DNA of 64,000 bases from Vigna angularis (GCF_016808095.1 NC_068976.1:36849871-36913870); one strand, 5' to 3'. Counted from the stretch's first letter, positions 31,494 through 45,027 are shown. Notes: generated by a model not told the origin, from the sequence alone. A program made the numbers and translations.

Positions 31494-32273
31494 AATACCC
31501 CCAAACTTACAACTTTGCTTGTCCTCAAGCAAAAGTACTTCACCTAGCAAACAATTCAATCACAATGGTCTAACAATCCAAGAGTCAATTTAAATCAAAT
31601 AAACAAAATCAATCATGCTTGCTCAACTTATAAATCACATTCAAGAGACAATATAGTCTTAGCAAGCTAAACTTCAATCATGGTGCCAACAGTTCAAAAT
31701 CACATGATAGATGCAAATGATAGATCAACAAACATGGCAAGTTGTTTTCAATGAGTGCATGGAACCAATCCTCACCAAGGAAAGTGTTTCACTCAAGCAC
31801 AATGGTGTATAAGGATGTGTGTCTATCTCTCAAATATCACAATGTTTCACAAATCAACTTTGCCTTTCGTTTCAACAATATCAAACACATCAACAAACAA
31901 GTTACATCACAAGGACTTTTTGAATCTTGTATTGTGGCTGGGCTAAGAAGAAAAATTGGTTTTTCTGGACAACAAAGCACCTTGAGCTTAAGAGATAAAA
32001 CAATTTACTTCATGATATAGCATAGTATCTCTTTTTCTCCAAAATTGAATAAACCACTCTCAACTTATTTCCCAACTCTTTTTCATTGAATTCATGTTTT
32101 TGTCTTTCTTCTTCTTTCTTCTTTTTCTTTCTTTTTACTCAACTTATTGTTTTTCACAATGCTCCCCTTTTGACAAGAAAAACTCCCCCAAACTTAGACC
32201 ATTCTCCTCATTCTAACATATATGTTCATCTCAACTCAAGGTAAGGAGGTTAAGGATTTTTCAATAGGCTTAA
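31494..32273 (-). other. E2 internal region, 3' part
   Basis: Begins with the polypurine tract (minus strand GTTTGGGGGTATT at 31494-31512). The rest is non-coding and A-rich on the plus strand, with a TTCTTCTTTCTTC run near 32110. It ends at CTTAA (32269-32273), the E3 target duplication. Confidence 0.75.
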
Positions 32274-32945
32274 TGATAGCTCCAGCTTTGGTGCTATTCT
32301 ACAGATCCGTGAGCTTCCAGGGAAGAAAAGCAGTGACAGCGGAAGAACAAGATGAAAACAGTCTAGACTGTGCAGTAGCAGCGAATGAAAATGTGGAAGC
32401 AGAGTTTGGATGAGGTGCTTTAGGGAAATGGAGCTAGCTCAGACAGCCTTCATCAATGGAAGGAAGCTAGAGGAGGTTTGGTAGGAAGCACAAGAGTGAC
32501 TTTCGGTGGGAGAAGACGCTGGAAATTGCATCAGCAAATCTATTCTCTCAATTCATCAAAAGTGAGCTACAAGCTTTGCTTATGAGATTTTATAGATCAA
32601 TCTCAAAGCCTTTTACACGTTTTCTTTGGATCTGAAATGTTAACCATGTGCTCAATGTGTGGCTTCTATAAAAGCCTTATGAAGCACGTTGACAATTGAA
32701 TTTTACATGTGAAAAATGAAAAATTACTAATGCCACCCCATAGAAGGATAAGCACACCCCTTCTGGTGTGTAAATGTCCATTTTACCCCTGTCCATGTTT
32801 TGGCAATTTTGTAACATCTTCTTGTTCTCCAATTTCCCATCCAAAAATAGCAAATAGTATTTGACCTTTGGGAGAATACTCATCTTGGAGTTTTTTGGCC
32901 ATCCCTCTTGTGATGGGTCCTATGGTGCTAGGCCTTCTTGTATCA
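32274..32945 (-). repeat. E3 3' LTR
   Basis: 672 bp, TGATAGCTCC...CTTGTATCA in plus-strand reading. The polypurine tract AAGAGGGAGGGG (minus strand, 32946-32958) adjoins it. The 3' end of the gag-pol frame lies inside it. Confidence 0.93.
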
Positions 32946-35900
32946 TCCCCTCCCTCTTGAGAAGGATTTGCCCTCAAATCCAAAAGGTCTTCATCTTCAC
33001 TATCAAATCCTGAAAAAGGTTTAAGATCAGATACATTGAAGGTAGCATGAACACCATATTCAGGAGGAAGATCAAGTTGATATGCATTGTTATTAATCCT
33101 CCTGATCACTCTGAAGGGTCCATCTCCTCTAGGATTGAGTTTGGATTTTCTTAGTTGAGGAAATCTTTCCTTTCTAAGATGAATCCAAACTAAATCTCCT
33201 TCATTGAAGATTAACTCTTTCTTGCCCTTATTATGTTTCTTGGCATATTTCTCATTTTGTTGTTGAATTTGAATTTTAACCCTTTGATGTAACTCTTTGA
33301 TAAATTTAGATTTAGATACCCCATCTTGATGAACAAAATCAATAGAATTTGGAAGGGGTATTAAATCCATGGGTGTCAAAGGATTAAAACCATAAACAAC
33401 TTCAAAAGGAGACAATTTAGTAGTTCCATGAACTACTCTATTGTATGCAAACTCAACATGAGGTAGGTACTCATCCCAAGATTTGTGATTTCCTTTAAGA
33501 ACTACCCTTAGTAAAGTGGAAAGAGATCTATTGACTACTTCAGTTTGACCATCTGTTTGAGGATGGCAAGTAGTAGAAAAAGATAACTTAGTCCCTAATC
33601 TAGACCATAAGGTCCGCCAAAAGTGACTAAGAAATTTTGTATCTCTATCCGAAACTATTACCTTAGGTAACCCATGAAGTTTAACCACATCTCTAAAGAA
33701 TAACTTTGCAATGTTGCTTGCATCATCTACTTTGTGGCAAGGTATAAAATGAGCCATTTTGCTAAATCTATCTACCACCACAAAGATAGAATCAAAACCC
33801 CTAGAAGTTTTAGGAAGACCTAACACAAAATCCATACTTATCTCTTCCCAAGGGGTGGAAGCAACATTCAAAGGAGTATACAGTCCATGAGGCATTGATT
33901 TAGATTTAGCTTCTAAACAAGTTATACACTTAAAGCAATGCCTTTGAACATCCCTTCTCATGTGAGGCCAAAAGAATTTTTCTTTCAACATGCCAAGGGT
34001 CTTTTCTACCCCAAAATGCCCCATTAATCCTCCCTCATGTGTCTCTTTAACAAGGAGTTTTCTATGTGAACCTTGGGGAATGCAAATTTTTCCTTCTTTA
34101 AAAAGATACCCCTCTTTCACATAGAATCCTCCTTGAGGCTTATTGAGACATTCCTCATAGATATGAGCAAAATCAAGATCTTGTGAATATAATTCAAGAA
34201 TGTTATTAAATCCAAGAATTTGAGCTCCCAATGTGGCTAATAGATTAATTTTTCTTGACAAAGCATCAGCCACCACATTGGATTTTCCTTTCTTGTATTT
34301 AATAACATAAGTGAATTGTTCAATGAATTCCAACCACTTAGCATGCCTCTTTTGTAACTTGTGTTGGCTCTTCAAATACTTAAGTGATTCATGATCACTA
34401 TGAATGATAAACTCCTTGGCAACAAGGTAATGTTCCCAAGTTTGAAGAGCCCTCACAAGTGCATATAGTTCTTTGTCATAGGTGGGGTAATTACAAGAGG
34501 CACCATGAAGTTTTTCACTAAAGTATGCAATTGGGTGTCCTTCTTGTAATAATACTGCACCTATGCCAAATCCTGAAGCATCACATTCTAGCTCAAAAGT
34601 TTTGGAAAAATTTGGCAAAGCTAGAATGGGTGCTTGTGTGAGCTTCTCTTTGAGTAGCTCAAAAGCTTTTTGTTGTTTATTCCCCCAATGGAATGTAACA
34701 TCTTTTTTCACCAACTCATTGAGGGGTGAAGCAAGACTAGAGAAGTTAGGAACAAATCTTCTGTAAAAGCTTGCCAACCCATGGAAGCTCCTTACTTCTC
34801 CTACATTCTTTGGAGGAGGCCAATCTTGGATGGCTTTTATTTTTTCTGGGTCCACATGAACCCCATTTTTGGTGACCACAAATCCAAGAAATATGACACT
34901 ATCAACACAAAAGGTACACTTGTCAAAGTTTGCAAACAATTTGTGTGTTCTAAGAATTGTTAAAACAACTCTCAAATGATTTTCATGAGTTTGCAAATTT
35001 TGACTATATACCAAGATGTCATCAAAGTAAACAACTACAAACTTCCCAATGCAATCCCGAAGGACATGATTCATAAGTCTCATGAATGTACTTGGAGCAT
35101 TTGTAAGACCAAAAGGCATAACTAGCCATTCATATAATCCAAACTTGGTCTTAAAGGCAGTTTTCCATTCATCACCTTCTTTAATTCTTATTTGGTGATA
35201 GCCACTTTTTAAATCTACCTTTGAAAATATTTGTGCTCCATGCAATTCATCCAACATATCATCAAGCCTAGGAATGGGATGTCTATACTTGATTGTGATG
35301 TTGTTGATAGCTCTACAATCACAACACATGCGCCACTTCCCATCTTTTTTTGGAACAAGCAACACTGGTACAACACATGGACTTAGACTCTTTTGAACTA
35401 AGCCTTTATCTAGCAACTCTTGGACTTGTGTCTCAATCTCCTTAGTTTCTTGGGGGTTTGTCCTATAGGCTGGCCTATTAGGAAGAACTGCCCCTGGAAT
35501 GAAATCAATTTGATGTTCAATTCCTCTTATGGGTGGAAGCCCTTTAGGAATTTCTTGTGGGAATAAATCATCAAATTCTTTCAAAAGTTTTTGAATGGAT
35601 GGAGAAGGAGTTGAAATCTTTGAATTACTAGATGTGCATGTAAGTGTCCCTTGACAAAGAAGAAGATATGAAGGTTGCTCAACTTGAAGTGTATTTATTA
35701 AAGTCTTTTTGTTTAAAAGGACTTCATGTTGAGTGACCTTAGGTGGCACACTTGTTTCTATACCCTCCTTTCTTTTTGACTTTTTCTTTTGAGCATGTTC
35801 TTGCTTTCTTAAAGACTTCATTTGTGCTTGATCCTTAGCCACTTGGTTAGGAGTCAAAGGATGAAGCACAAACTTCTTGTCCTTTTGATGGATAGTGATG

Positions 35901-37411
35901 GTATTGGTTAGACCATGATGGATAGTTTGATGATCAAATTGCCATGGTCTCCCCAATAACACATGACATGCTTCCATGGGAACTATATCACATAAAACTT
36001 CATCTTTGAAGTTCCCAATGGAAAATGCCAACTTCACTTGATTCTGGACTATTATATCCCCATCTTCATTTAGCCAATGAAGTTTATAAGGTTTTGGATG
36101 GGGTATAATATCAAGTTTCAACTTCTCAACCAACCTTGTGCTACAACAATTGCAACAAGACCCACTATCAACAATGAGAGAACAATGATTTTCTTGAATT
36201 TTACATCTTGTGTGAAAGATGTTCTCTCTTTGTGATATGTGTTCAAGACTTGGTTGGTTGCTAAGTATCCTTCTCACCATGAGAAGTTGCCCATCATCAG
36301 CATATATTTCCTCTTCCCTCTCTTCTTCCTCACTCTCACTTGTACTAGTTGGGGTGTCACTTTCACTACTATAAATGTCCTTGCCTTTCAAAATAATATT
36401 TCTTTTTGTAGGACATTGAGTAGCTACATGACCCCTTCCTAGACATTTGAAGCATTTGATTTCACTTGTTCTTGTGTGTGAGGGTGTCTCTTTCTTGGGT
36501 CTCTCTTCTATTTTGGCTAGAGGTTTAAATGGCTCTTTTTCTTTAAAAATTTTCTTTTCAAAAGTAGGTTGAACTTGAATTCTTTTAGAAGAAGATTTTC
36601 TCAAGTTTTGTTGTTCTACCTTTATACACATTTGAACAAGATCATTCAAATCTCTATAAGGTAGAAGTTCAACCTTATCTCTTATGTCAAAATTGAGCCC
36701 ACTTAAAAATCTAGCTAAAGTAATTTCTGGACCCTCCACTATGCCTGCCCTCATCATATACAACTCCATCTTTTGTCTATATTCCTCAACTGTCATAGAC
36801 CTTTGTTGTAACCTTTGGAGTTTATCCATGAGTTCCCTATTGTAGTAAGAGGGAATGTGTCTCCTCCTAAGGGCAGACTTGAGATCATTCCAATAGTGGA
36901 TGGGAGGGGCTTGATGTCTAAGCCTCTCTTTGACCAAGGCAGTCCACCAGTACATTGCATACCCTTGAAAGCTTAGGGTAGCTAGAGAGACCTTCCTCTC
37001 TTCACTCACTTGGTGGCATTCAAATAATTGTTCCACCTTCATCTCCCAATCAAGATAAGCCTCTACATTGTCCTTCCCATGGAAGTGAGGCAACACAACA
37101 TTGACTTCTTTAGGGGGTGGGGGTGCATGAGAATTTCTCCTATGCCTTCTATAAGTAGAAGGCTGATGAGGGTTATAATCACCCAAACTCATAGTCATCC
37201 CTCCCTCTTGAGAGTTGTCACTTTGACTTCCCCTAGACTTACTTTTCCTTATCATTCTCAACTCATCTTGAATAACAGCATTTTGAAGCTCTCTATTGAC
37301 TTTTTCTTCATTCATTTCTCTTCTTATTTCCTTGAATTCATTAACTAAAGTTTGAAGAGAAAAATGTTCTTTTTCACTATCACTAATCCTAGGAGAATGC
37401 CTTCTAGACAT
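32783..37411 (-). CDS. E3 Gag-Pol polyprotein, CRM-like gypsy
   Basis: One uninterrupted frame of 1542 residues from the ATG at 37411; the 28 codons upstream are probably untranslated leader. Gag occupies ~105-270 ([31 protein letters not shown] helix). The zinc knuckle [14 protein letters not shown] is at ~318-332 and the aspartic protease DSG at ~415. Reverse transcriptase has YFDD at ~795. RNase H lies at ~940-1010 ([21 protein letters not shown]). The integrase HHCC zinc finger is at ~1117-1155 and the DDE core at ~1192, 1254 and 1290 ([25 protein letters not shown]). After the core comes [30 protein letters not shown] and [11 protein letters not shown] with no chromodomain, as in the CRM (centromeric) clade. 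The last ~53 residues, including [12 protein letters not shown], are encoded within the 3' LTR, also a CRM habit. All catalytic residues are present. Confidence 0.92.
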   Translation of the reverse strand: MSRRHSPRISDSEKEHFSLQTLVNEFKEIRREMNEEKVNRELQNAVIQDELRMIRKSKSRGSQSDNSQEGGMTMSLGDYNPHQPSTYRRHRRNSHAPPPPKEVNVVLPHFHGKDNVEAYLDWEMKVEQLFECHQVSEERKVSLATLSFQGYAMYWWTALVKERLRHQAPPIHYWNDLKSALRRRHIPSYYNRELMDKLQRLQQRSMTVEEYRQKMELYMMRAGIVEGPEITLARFLSGLNFDIRDKVELLPYRDLNDLVQMCIKVEQQNLRKSSSKRIQVQPTFEKKIFKEKEPFKPLAKIEERPKKETPSHTRTSEIKCFKCLGRGHVATQCPTKRNIILKGKDIYSSESDTPTSTSESEEEEREEEIYADDGQLLMVRRILSNQPSLEHISQRENIFHTRCKIQENHCSLIVDSGSCCNCCSTRLVEKLKLDIIPHPKPYKLHWLNEDGDIIVQNQVKLAFSIGNFKDEVLCDIVPMEACHVLLGRPWQFDHQTIHHGLTNTITIHQKDKKFVLHPLTPNQVAKDQAQMKSLRKQEHAQKKKSKRKEGIETSVPPKVTQHEVLLNKKTLINTLQVEQPSYLLLCQGTLTCTSSNSKISTPSPSIQKLLKEFDDLFPQEIPKGLPPIRGIEHQIDFIPGAVLPNRPAYRTNPQETKEIETQVQELLDKGLVQKSLSPCVVPVLLVPKKDGKWRMCCDCRAINNITIKYRHPIPRLDDMLDELHGAQIFSKVDLKSGYHQIRIKEGDEWKTAFKTKFGLYEWLVMPFGLTNAPSTFMRLMNHVLRDCIGKFVVVYFDDILVYSQNLQTHENHLRVVLTILRTHKLFANFDKCTFCVDSVIFLGFVVTKNGVHVDPEKIKAIQDWPPPKNVGEVRSFHGLASFYRRFVPNFSSLASPLNELVKKDVTFHWGNKQQKAFELLKEKLTQAPILALPNFSKTFELECDASGFGIGAVLLQEGHPIAYFSEKLHGASCNYPTYDKELYALVRALQTWEHYLVAKEFIIHSDHESLKYLKSQHKLQKRHAKWLEFIEQFTYVIKYKKGKSNVVADALSRKINLLATLGAQILGFNNILELYSQDLDFAHIYEECLNKPQGGFYVKEGYLFKEGKICIPQGSHRKLLVKETHEGGLMGHFGVEKTLGMLKEKFFWPHMRRDVQRHCFKCITCLEAKSKSMPHGLYTPLNVASTPWEEISMDFVLGLPKTSRGFDSIFVVVDRFSKMAHFIPCHKVDDASNIAKLFFRDVVKLHGLPKVIVSDRDTKFLSHFWRTLWSRLGTKLSFSTTCHPQTDGQTEVVNRSLSTLLRVVLKGNHKSWDEYLPHVEFAYNRVVHGTTKLSPFEVVYGFNPLTPMDLIPLPNSIDFVHQDGVSKSKFIKELHQRVKIQIQQQNEKYAKKHNKGKKELIFNEGDLVWIHLRKERFPQLRKSKLNPRGDGPFRVIRRINNNAYQLDLPPEYGVHATFNVSDLKPFSGFDSEDEDLLDLRANPSQEGGDDTRRPSTIGPITRGMAKKLQDEYSPKGQILFAIFGWEIGEQEDVTKLPKHGQG

Positions 37412-39640
37412 TATGATGGACTTAAATGTTATTCTTGAAATAAGGACTAGAGATTTCACTTGAAAGCAATATTCCAGGTAAGGGAGGTGATTCACTAGGA
37501 ATGCTTAAGTACCAAGCCTTATCCTTGCCAAATATGCTTCTAGTTACTTACTAGAGTCCTTAGATCAAAATCACTCTTAAATCCACTTAAGTCTTAAAGA
37601 CACAAAGAAAAATACAAAGCAAAGAAAAGACACAACCTAACTCTAAATTCGGACCCCTAAGAGAGCTTCCTATTCGCACAAGATATATACTTATCTAGTC
37701 GAGAATGGAACAAGCAATTAAAGTGAGGTCTCCTAGGTGAGGCTTAAATTTTGGATCTAAGACACACTCACCGTCTACCAATTTAAAATGATGAGACTTT
37801 AAGTCAAGTTAGCAAATGAGTGAAGAACACTTATGAGCTCTTCCACTTCATTTGCTTGAAATGGCCAACTTACAAAAAGAACAAAAAAAAAAGAAAACTG
37901 CTAATACAATTAGACTTTGCAAAAAGGAAAAGAGACAAGGTTTGACAATGCAACTTTGGCTTCTCTCAAATAAAACTGAGTGATTCTGGATGCAATCACG
38001 CAAGGCTCACAGTTGCAGCTAGGTGGAATTTAATTGGCAGCAATCAAACTGCTATTACAGTATCAGCAGCAGCTATGTTTCCAGCAATTCAATTTCTGCA
38101 GCACCGTAGTCACCATGCCTTGTGTTTCCATCAAATCTCCACTTCCTAGGAGCCTACCAATGATGAAGGATCTCTAGATAGCTCAATCCCATGTAATTAT
38201 ACCTCAACAGATTTTAAATCAGCAGAAGATTAGAAAAGGAAATGAAGCAACTGCACAGAATTATCTCAGAAAAATTACTGCACTACAACACCTTTTATCA
38301 AACAGGTGGTAGGCCAGAAAGCCAATGACTGAGAATAAAGCAAGAAAAGGAGATGCAAACACGGAGGCACAACAAAAAGAACCTAGGAAAAGTTCTAGAG
38401 TATATTAATAAAGCAAGAAATTAAAACAAGCTGCAATGGACTCAAATTCGGAGACAATTAGAAATTGATCAAAACTGTTTGATGAATTGTCTGAATGAAC
38501 AATCAGTTTGATGCACCAAATTTTGCAGATTCAACTTGCACTGGCCAATCAGCTTTTTAATTTGCAATATTTGTTTCTGTTATATTGTTTTTAACATTGA
38601 ATACGTTTGACCAAGCTTTTGCTAACAAGTTTAGATTATTGGATTGCACCGAAACAGTTTGTACAAATAACTTTGTAGTATGCAGCTTGTACCAACAAAA
38701 GAAGACTAAAACTGGTGGTTTAGAGAATAAAATTGTGCAGGGTTATTTCAATGTAAAATTTCTTTGCATGACCAATTTTAATTCATCAAATCAAACGTGT
38801 TGATACTGAAATTTGATGCAGAAACTTATGATAACAAATTTTTGACTCATTCAACCCTTTTTATGCAGCAAAATGAAGAACTCAACCACCCAGATTTTAG
38901 TGCACTGAATCAAACGACCTTTGAACACTGAAATGTGTCCATATACAGCATTTAAAACTTGTTAAAAGTGCTGGAAATAGTTGCAAAGATGTTCAGCAGT
39001 GATCTAATACTGAAACAGAATAAAAAATATACTGGACTAAGCAAAGCAGTGCAGTTCGGCCAACTGCAGATTAGATGCAATGTGAGTTTTCCAATGATGC
39101 TACTAAGCCTTTTGCAGAAGCAATTCAGTGCTTAGATGATGTGCATCAAGTACTAACTCGGTTTGGGCATTCAATCACAGATCTAATTCACCAATTTCTT
39201 TCAAATAGACACACAAAACTATTCTACTGCTCAAAATTCTGAAACTGGAATTGGTGTCACAAATCATGCACTTGAGCTCCCACTGAGTTTTTCATGGCTC
39301 ATTTAATGTGCAGATAATGACAACTTCTTCAGTTTATTCAGATATAGCAGAGCACACAATTTTTAAACCAGATTTGAAGACAGAAACGTAAACACACATG
39401 ACTGAACATTACAGGAAAAAGATGCTCAAACAAAAAAAAAGACTCAAACAACACAAATGGACCGATTAAAATGATGAGACACAATCAAAATAAAACGAGC
39501 ACACAAGAACAGACTGAAACAGAACCTAATAACACCAGAAAATGAATAGAACAGTGAAATAGATTCAAAGACAGCAAAAGAGCATGATGACAGTGTGGAA
39601 TTTAAAAGGAAACACTTAGCTCACTGGTGCATTTCGAACC
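37412..39640 (-). other. E3 leader (5' untranslated region)
   Basis: 2.2 kb without a supported reading frame between primer-binding site and gag. Contains diverged phrases shared with the E1 leader ('cctaggaaa...ttaataaagcaagaaa' near 38390, compare 60150) and with the CACTA intron repeats. Confidence 0.7.
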
Positions 39641-39657
39641 AGGGTCTGAATACCACA
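39641..39657 (-). other. E3 primer-binding site
   Basis: Minus strand TGTGGTATTCAGACCCT directly after the LTR end, similar to the TGGTATCAGAGC type complementary to initiator methionine tRNA, with one insertion. Confidence 0.6.
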
Positions 39658-39756
39658 TGATAGCTCCAGCTTTGGTGCTATTCTACAGATCCGTGAGCTT
39701 CCAGGGAAGAAAAGCAGTGACAGCGGAAGAACAAGATGAAAACAGTCTAGACTGTG

Positions 39757-42700
39757 TGATGAATCAATATTTTACTCACTTCACTTAGTTTATTGTGCTA
39801 GAATTAATCAGGAAATTGTGCTTAATTGTCCGATATTTCCCCGTTTTTACTAATTGTGCTTAAATTGATCAGTAATTCTAATTTTAATTAATTTGAATTA
39901 TTTGTCTTAATTATTTGCATTAGTAATTACTGGGAAATTATTGGATAAAATTTAAGGACTAATTTGTTTTGTGAAACAATTAATTAGAAGGTGTTGAAGA
40001 ATAACACACGGTTTGATTTGAAGATTTGAAGGAGACATTTTCTCACGCAAGTTAATGGCTCTCAGTTTTCATTTGCAAATTGGACATGGGCAAAGAAACG
40101 TGGGGTTTGTCACGTTGATATAATGTTGGTGCATGGTGACATGGAAGCAAAGCACATGGGTCTCTTGGTTTTCCATCAGCACGTGAAAGAGGAGTACAAG
40201 CATCATTAGAAAAGCTTGGTGGTGGATGGGAACGCATCATGGCCCACAATATTGAAAGAATTTTCAATTTGCTTTCAAAAAGGAATGAGTAGAAGAGGTG
40301 CAGCTGCCCATACTTGCACGTACACACGTTGAAGAAGTGAAAACTCAGCACGGAAAGAGAAGCTCACAGCATGGGGTCATCCACTACAAAGAAAGTCATA
40401 TTTCTCAAGGGAAGTAACTCTCGGCCTTGAGCTGTAACAGTACGACCTCGTCCAGCTGCCACGGAGGTGGAGTTTTTGATTGAGTTCTAGAGCTGCAAGG
40501 TGTTATAACGCATGGGAGAGGAGTCACGTTGATGACAGCACGGTGCGGCAGCGGCAAGAAGCTGCAGTCAGCCACGGTCCGACCAGTGACAGTGTCTCGG
40601 CCACCAACTTCACGCAGTCCAGCCACATCCAGAAGCACCCACCATCAGCACACAACTCACATGGGTCCAGCAGATGGCAGCAGAGAGCGTCCAGTCTAGC
40701 TGAGATGAAGAAGATAGCTCACGGCAGCCAGCTTTGAAAAACCACACAGCAAGAGGACATGCACGTGCAGCCATGATTTCATTCTTCCAGGAGCCTCACG
40801 TTCCAGTTTGCAACAACACATAGGCAACCACGGCCAGAGAAGCAAGAGCAGCTAGGTGGTGCTGTCACGGTCTACTTGGATAAGCTACACGTCCAGCATC
40901 CACCAAACGCTCCACCATTCAGCCCACACATGGTCCAGTACATCCAGCATTGTTGGAAGAAGAAGCCACCACCGAGAAGGAGAGTGATGACCGTTAAAGA
41001 AAATTGTTCCAGCACTCTCACTCGTCCACCATGGCAGCAAAGAATGAAGGTGCAGTAGCCACCTAGAGAAGTGAAGCTCAAGGAAGCTCATGGCTTGATG
41101 ATGAATGAGAAGAAGAAAGCTACAGGTTGTCACGACCAAAGCAGCAAGTGATTTCATTTTGGTATTTTGTGTGCATGAAGAAGAAAGGTGTTGATTCAAT
41201 TTGATGTCCAGCAAAGTGGTGCCAAGGAGATTACATGGAGTTCATCACGGATGGGAATAAGTCACGGCTGAAGCAAGCAAGAGTTGAAGCAGCTGCAGCA
41301 GTTTGGAAGGTGTCTCGGACGGAAGGAATAGCAGCAGACTGCATGAAGATCATGGACCAGTAGGGAAGACCAGCACACGTCCAACCACCATCAAGGAATC
41401 TTCTTTCTCTTGAGGAGTTAACGGCCAGCAGTAAGGTATCATGGCATGGTATGCTGAATGAATGAAGAGGTGCAGGTCCAGCTTACACAAACCAGCAACC
41501 CACGTCCAACCACACCCAGCACACATGAAGAATGAAGTTGGAGAAGTCTGCAGCACGGTCCAGGAAGCTTGAAGGATAGTAGCTTTGTTGTTGATGTCTT
41601 GGAGTGAGACACTCACGACCCTTGAAGGCCTTCACGGTTCAGCAGAGGAGTCTTCACGTTCCCAGCCACGTCCAGGAGCATCACGGGTCCAGCAATTCAA
41701 CAAAGAGAAGACTAGGTGGAGTGGCAATGTTCTCAGTCTCGGTGCAGAGCATGCAGAAGTTAAAAAATGGAAGGCCCCACCTTATTTTATTCTGCACATA
41801 ATGGATAATGCAAGAAATGAATATAATAGAAGTTAATGGGAGACCAAGGTGGAACTGACAGAGGGAGATACACTCACTTCCAGCCTGCATTTGCACTTCC
41901 AGCCATGGGAGAAAAGACCTCCAAGAATAAAAAGAGGAGTCCCAGTTCCAAAAGAGAGTGACGTCCGGGGAGAGAACCTCTCTTCCAGAGGGTTTCAGCA
42001 GAGTAATTTCCAATAACTTCCACAGTGTAGTGTAGTATAGGAGAGTAAATTCCAGTGTGTGAGTAGTTCCAGTAGCAGTAGAGAGAGTTTGGCCGTGAAG
42101 GAGATGGAGATGATCATTGTCCCGCAAAGAGAACAGCACTCCACTGGACAGCTGATGGAACAAATGTGGAAGGCTGTTGTTGATGCACAATAACTGATTT
42201 GGTGTACACGCTCCTAGGTTCCAATTTTATGTTTTTAGTTGTAATGAATTTACATTCAATGCAAAATGTGATTTAATTTCCTGTTACTCAAATGCCAATT
42301 CCATTTTACTGTATCTGTTTTATTTGTTGCTGTAATTTTAATTATGTAGCAATTTAATTCCTGTGTTGTTTACCTCTCGTCTAATTTTTACCGTTGTTTG
42401 CACTGCGTTGTTGAATATTGCACGTTAAATTATTAGCTGAAGTTTTGATCTAAATGTTTTGCCGCCGTAATGTTGATGTTGTTTTCAGATTTGAATTTTA
42501 CTGTTTTATGTTTTTACTTTTTACTGTATTTTCTGTTTTTACTGTTTTCTGTATTTACGTTTTCTGTATTTTTCTGTTACTGTTTTACTGATTTTGAAAT
42601 TCTGTAATTGCTGTTTTTACTGTTATTATTTACTACATGTAATTCCATTTTTTTTTGTATTAAATATTTTACTGTTTTTACTGTTTTCTGTTTTTACTAT

Positions 42701-43200
42701 TTTCTGTATTTTTCTATTTTTCTGTATTTTCGTTTTTACTGTCCCAGATTTATTTTTACTGTTTTATGTTACTGTATTTTCGTTTTTTTTTTACTGTTTT
42801 CTAAAATTTACTGTTTTGGTGTTTTTAGTGTTTTTACTGTTTTCTGTATTTATTGTTTACTGTATTTTCATTTTCTGTATTTTAGTTTTCTGTTCCAGCT
42901 GTTTTTAATGATTCACTGTTCACTGCAATTTCGTTTTTACTGTAGCAATTTCGTTTTTACCGTTTTAATTTTGTTTTACTGTACTGCGTTTTACTTCATC
43001 GTTTTTATTTCAACGTTTTTAAAATTCAGTCGCATTTAATTTTCATCGCAAAAACAACCATTTCAAACCCCCACTTCGTGTGTGATCCGAAACTTGAACC
43101 ACAATTTGATCCTTGAGAGACGACCTAGGAGTCACTTCCTAGTATCTATACTGCATTATTTTGTTGTATCAAATTTGTATGCGGTGCGACCCGCGTGTCA
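39757..43200 (+). repeat. E4 5' LTR
   Basis: 3444 bp, TGATGAATCAATATTTTACT...CGCGTGTCA. About 12 substitutions and one homopolymer difference from the other LTR, mostly transitions. The open frames inside (40405-42190) are shadows without recognised homology and recur in both LTRs. Confidence 0.93.
42490..43020. repeat. TTTTTACTGTTTTCTGTATT-type simple array in the E4 LTR
   Basis: ~500 bp of degenerate T-rich units built from TTTTTACTGTTTTCTG, repeated at ~51510-52040 in the other LTR. It generates phenylalanine-rich spurious frames. Confidence 0.85.
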
Positions 43201-43223
43201 AATTTTGGCACCGCTGCCGGGGA
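43201..43223 (+). other. E4 primer-binding site
   Basis: TTTTGGCACCGCTGCCGGGG directly after the LTR, the common plant gypsy context. Confidence 0.75.
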
Positions 43224-43422
43224 CCAATAGTGGTTTAATCTTGGATTTTTTTTTTGTTGTTGTGTGTTTGTATTTGTTATGTTTAATGTTTTGTCTCGTG
43301 TTGTGATGTGATGTTCTGTTTTCTGTACGCATGTCATATGTATTTTGATTGTTAAAAATAAAAAAATAAAAAAATGTTTTGTGTTTTATTTATTTCGTAA
43401 TTTTCAGTATTTTTATTTTTCC

Positions 43423-45027
43423 ATGTCTACCAATTTTGATTATGTGAATTATGCTTATTCTGCCAATATCTGTGATTATGATTCTCCTTCTGCTTGGTAC
43501 TCTGATTGTAATTCTGCTGAATTCCACGATGAGAATTATATGGCTCGTCCTAAATTTCCTGAGACCGCTCCTCGTGAGCCGGTTCCACCTACTGAGGATG
43601 GTGATCATTTAGTGATCACCACTGGACTGATAAATTTGCTGCCCCATTTTCATGGAGTTGCGAATGAATGCCCACAGGCGCATTTGGAGAAGTTCTATGG
43701 AATTTGCTGTTATATGAAACCTCCAAATATCCCAGATGATCACATTTTCTTGAGGGCATTTCCGCATTCATTACAAGGAGCAGCTAAGGATTGGTTGTAT
43801 TGTCTTCCTCCAGGACTCATTACCAGATGGGAAGATCTTGAGCAAAAATTTCTGAGCAAATTTTCCCCTGTGCATGATGGAAACAACAACAATCCTGGAT
43901 GGAATGACCCTACCTTGGGATGGTACAATGCTCTACAGCATCAATATCAAGAACCACCATTCCAGAGTATTTTCATGCCTCCACTAGTCCGGCAAGAACA
44001 GCAGATGCAATTCCATGATGTTACTGCCGAAATAACTCCTCAGCTTTTCACTTCTGAACCCGCATTGAAGGAGTTATTGGAGCAGAAAACCATGCAGAGC
44101 ATTCAGTTTAAGCGAGAAATCATGGAGCTTCAACAAAAGACACAAGCTCTCATTCAGAGTACGAATAATCAGATATGGCAGTTGACTACTCAATTCACTG
44201 AACAACAGTCTCAAGATTCAGAGATACCATTTCAGACTGTTCAGATTCCAGATGACGATGGCAGTGCCATCAACATAGGAGATGGGGAACAAAGTTATGA
44301 CCTTACCACTGAGCAACCTACTTTCCCATCGTCCTATGTCCCTATTCTTGCACCTGATGAGACTTACGAATATCTTGAGGACGAGGCAGGAATAAGCAAC
44401 ACTTTAGAGCCTGGTAGACCACCTTCATCTTCCCACACTTTAGCAATTTTCAAGGAAGTGGAGGTAAGCATACCGCAAATTGATTATTTTGTTGATTGTG
44501 ATGATGATCGGTATGCTGATGACTATATTGTTGCTGAGTCTGATTTTAATTTTTCCTTTGTACATGATGAGGACCGCTTTTTACTATCACACTCGAATGA
44601 CTATTCTCCATGCATTGAACCTGAATCTGAGTCTGCGGTTAACATAGTTTCTAATTTTGAAATTGATTCATGTTCTGAGGATGTATTTGAGGTTCAGCCT
44701 GTTACACTGGATTTGGGTGTCATACACGTGCATGAAATTTCTGCAGTGCCACATAGCACTAACCCTATTGCAGGAGGTACACATGAATTTGATCAACAAA
44801 CACCGACAATGGACAACAAAGGTGCTGACATTGGCAGTTCGAAGATCAACAGGCATCTGCTGAACCCGTTCAGTAACACTATTTGCTGCTTAGATCCGGC
44901 GATGGTGGATATTTCCCTGCTTGATCAGATATGGAGGATGAAGCAGTTTTTCCTATTAACTTTCGTGCTGGATACTGAAGCGAAAAACATCTCCCTGCTC
45001 GTCCAAGTTTGGCAACTGCCACCATAA
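43423..45027 (+). CDS. E4 Gag protein
   Basis: 534 residues from the ATG at 43423 (MSTNFDYVNYAYSANICDYD). Residues ~65-145 (LLPHFHGVANECPQAHLEKF, IFLRAFPHSLQGAAKDWLYC, RWEDLEQKFLSKF) match the Retrotrans_gag capsid domain of Athila/Tat-type elements. The frame shows no zinc knuckle. After a glutamine-rich stretch (~225-305) it becomes acidic and serine-rich (~310-480) and stops without joining a pol frame. A splice acceptor-like TTTTCAG lies just upstream at ~43406. Probably packages the element's RNA using enzymes from a partner element. Confidence 0.8.
   Translation: MSTNFDYVNYAYSANICDYDSPSAWYSDCNSAEFHDENYMARPKFPETAPREPVPPTEDGDHLVITTGLINLLPHFHGVANECPQAHLEKFYGICCYMKPPNIPDDHIFLRAFPHSLQGAAKDWLYCLPPGLITRWEDLEQKFLSKFSPVHDGNNNNPGWNDPTLGWYNALQHQYQEPPFQSIFMPPLVRQEQQMQFHDVTAEITPQLFTSEPALKELLEQKTMQSIQFKREIMELQQKTQALIQSTNNQIWQLTTQFTEQQSQDSEIPFQTVQIPDDDGSAINIGDGEQSYDLTTEQPTFPSSYVPILAPDETYEYLEDEAGISNTLEPGRPPSSSHTLAIFKEVEVSIPQIDYFVDCDDDRYADDYIVAESDFNFSFVHDEDRFLLSHSNDYSPCIEPESESAVNIVSNFEIDSCSEDVFEVQPVTLDLGVIHVHEISAVPHSTNPIAGGTHEFDQQTPTMDNKGADIGSSKINRHLLNPFSNTICCLDPAMVDISLLDQIWRMKQFFLLTFVLDTEAKNISLLVQVWQLPP

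Noticed and set aside
34563..37348. Plus-strand frames within 34563-37348
   Set aside because: Antisense shadows of the E3 gag-pol frame.
32674..39756. Apparent age conflict: E4 LTRs differ more than those of its host E3
   Set aside because: One change in 672 bp against about 12 in 3443 bp is compatible with equal or expected ages given the small counts.
40405..42190. Several 60-170-codon frames in the E4 LTRs
   Set aside because: No recognised domains, on both strands, overlapping each other; LTR sequence.
42594..43039. Phenylalanine/leucine-rich frames that look like membrane proteins
   Set aside because: Produced by the T-rich simple array in the E4 LTR, and repeated in the second LTR.
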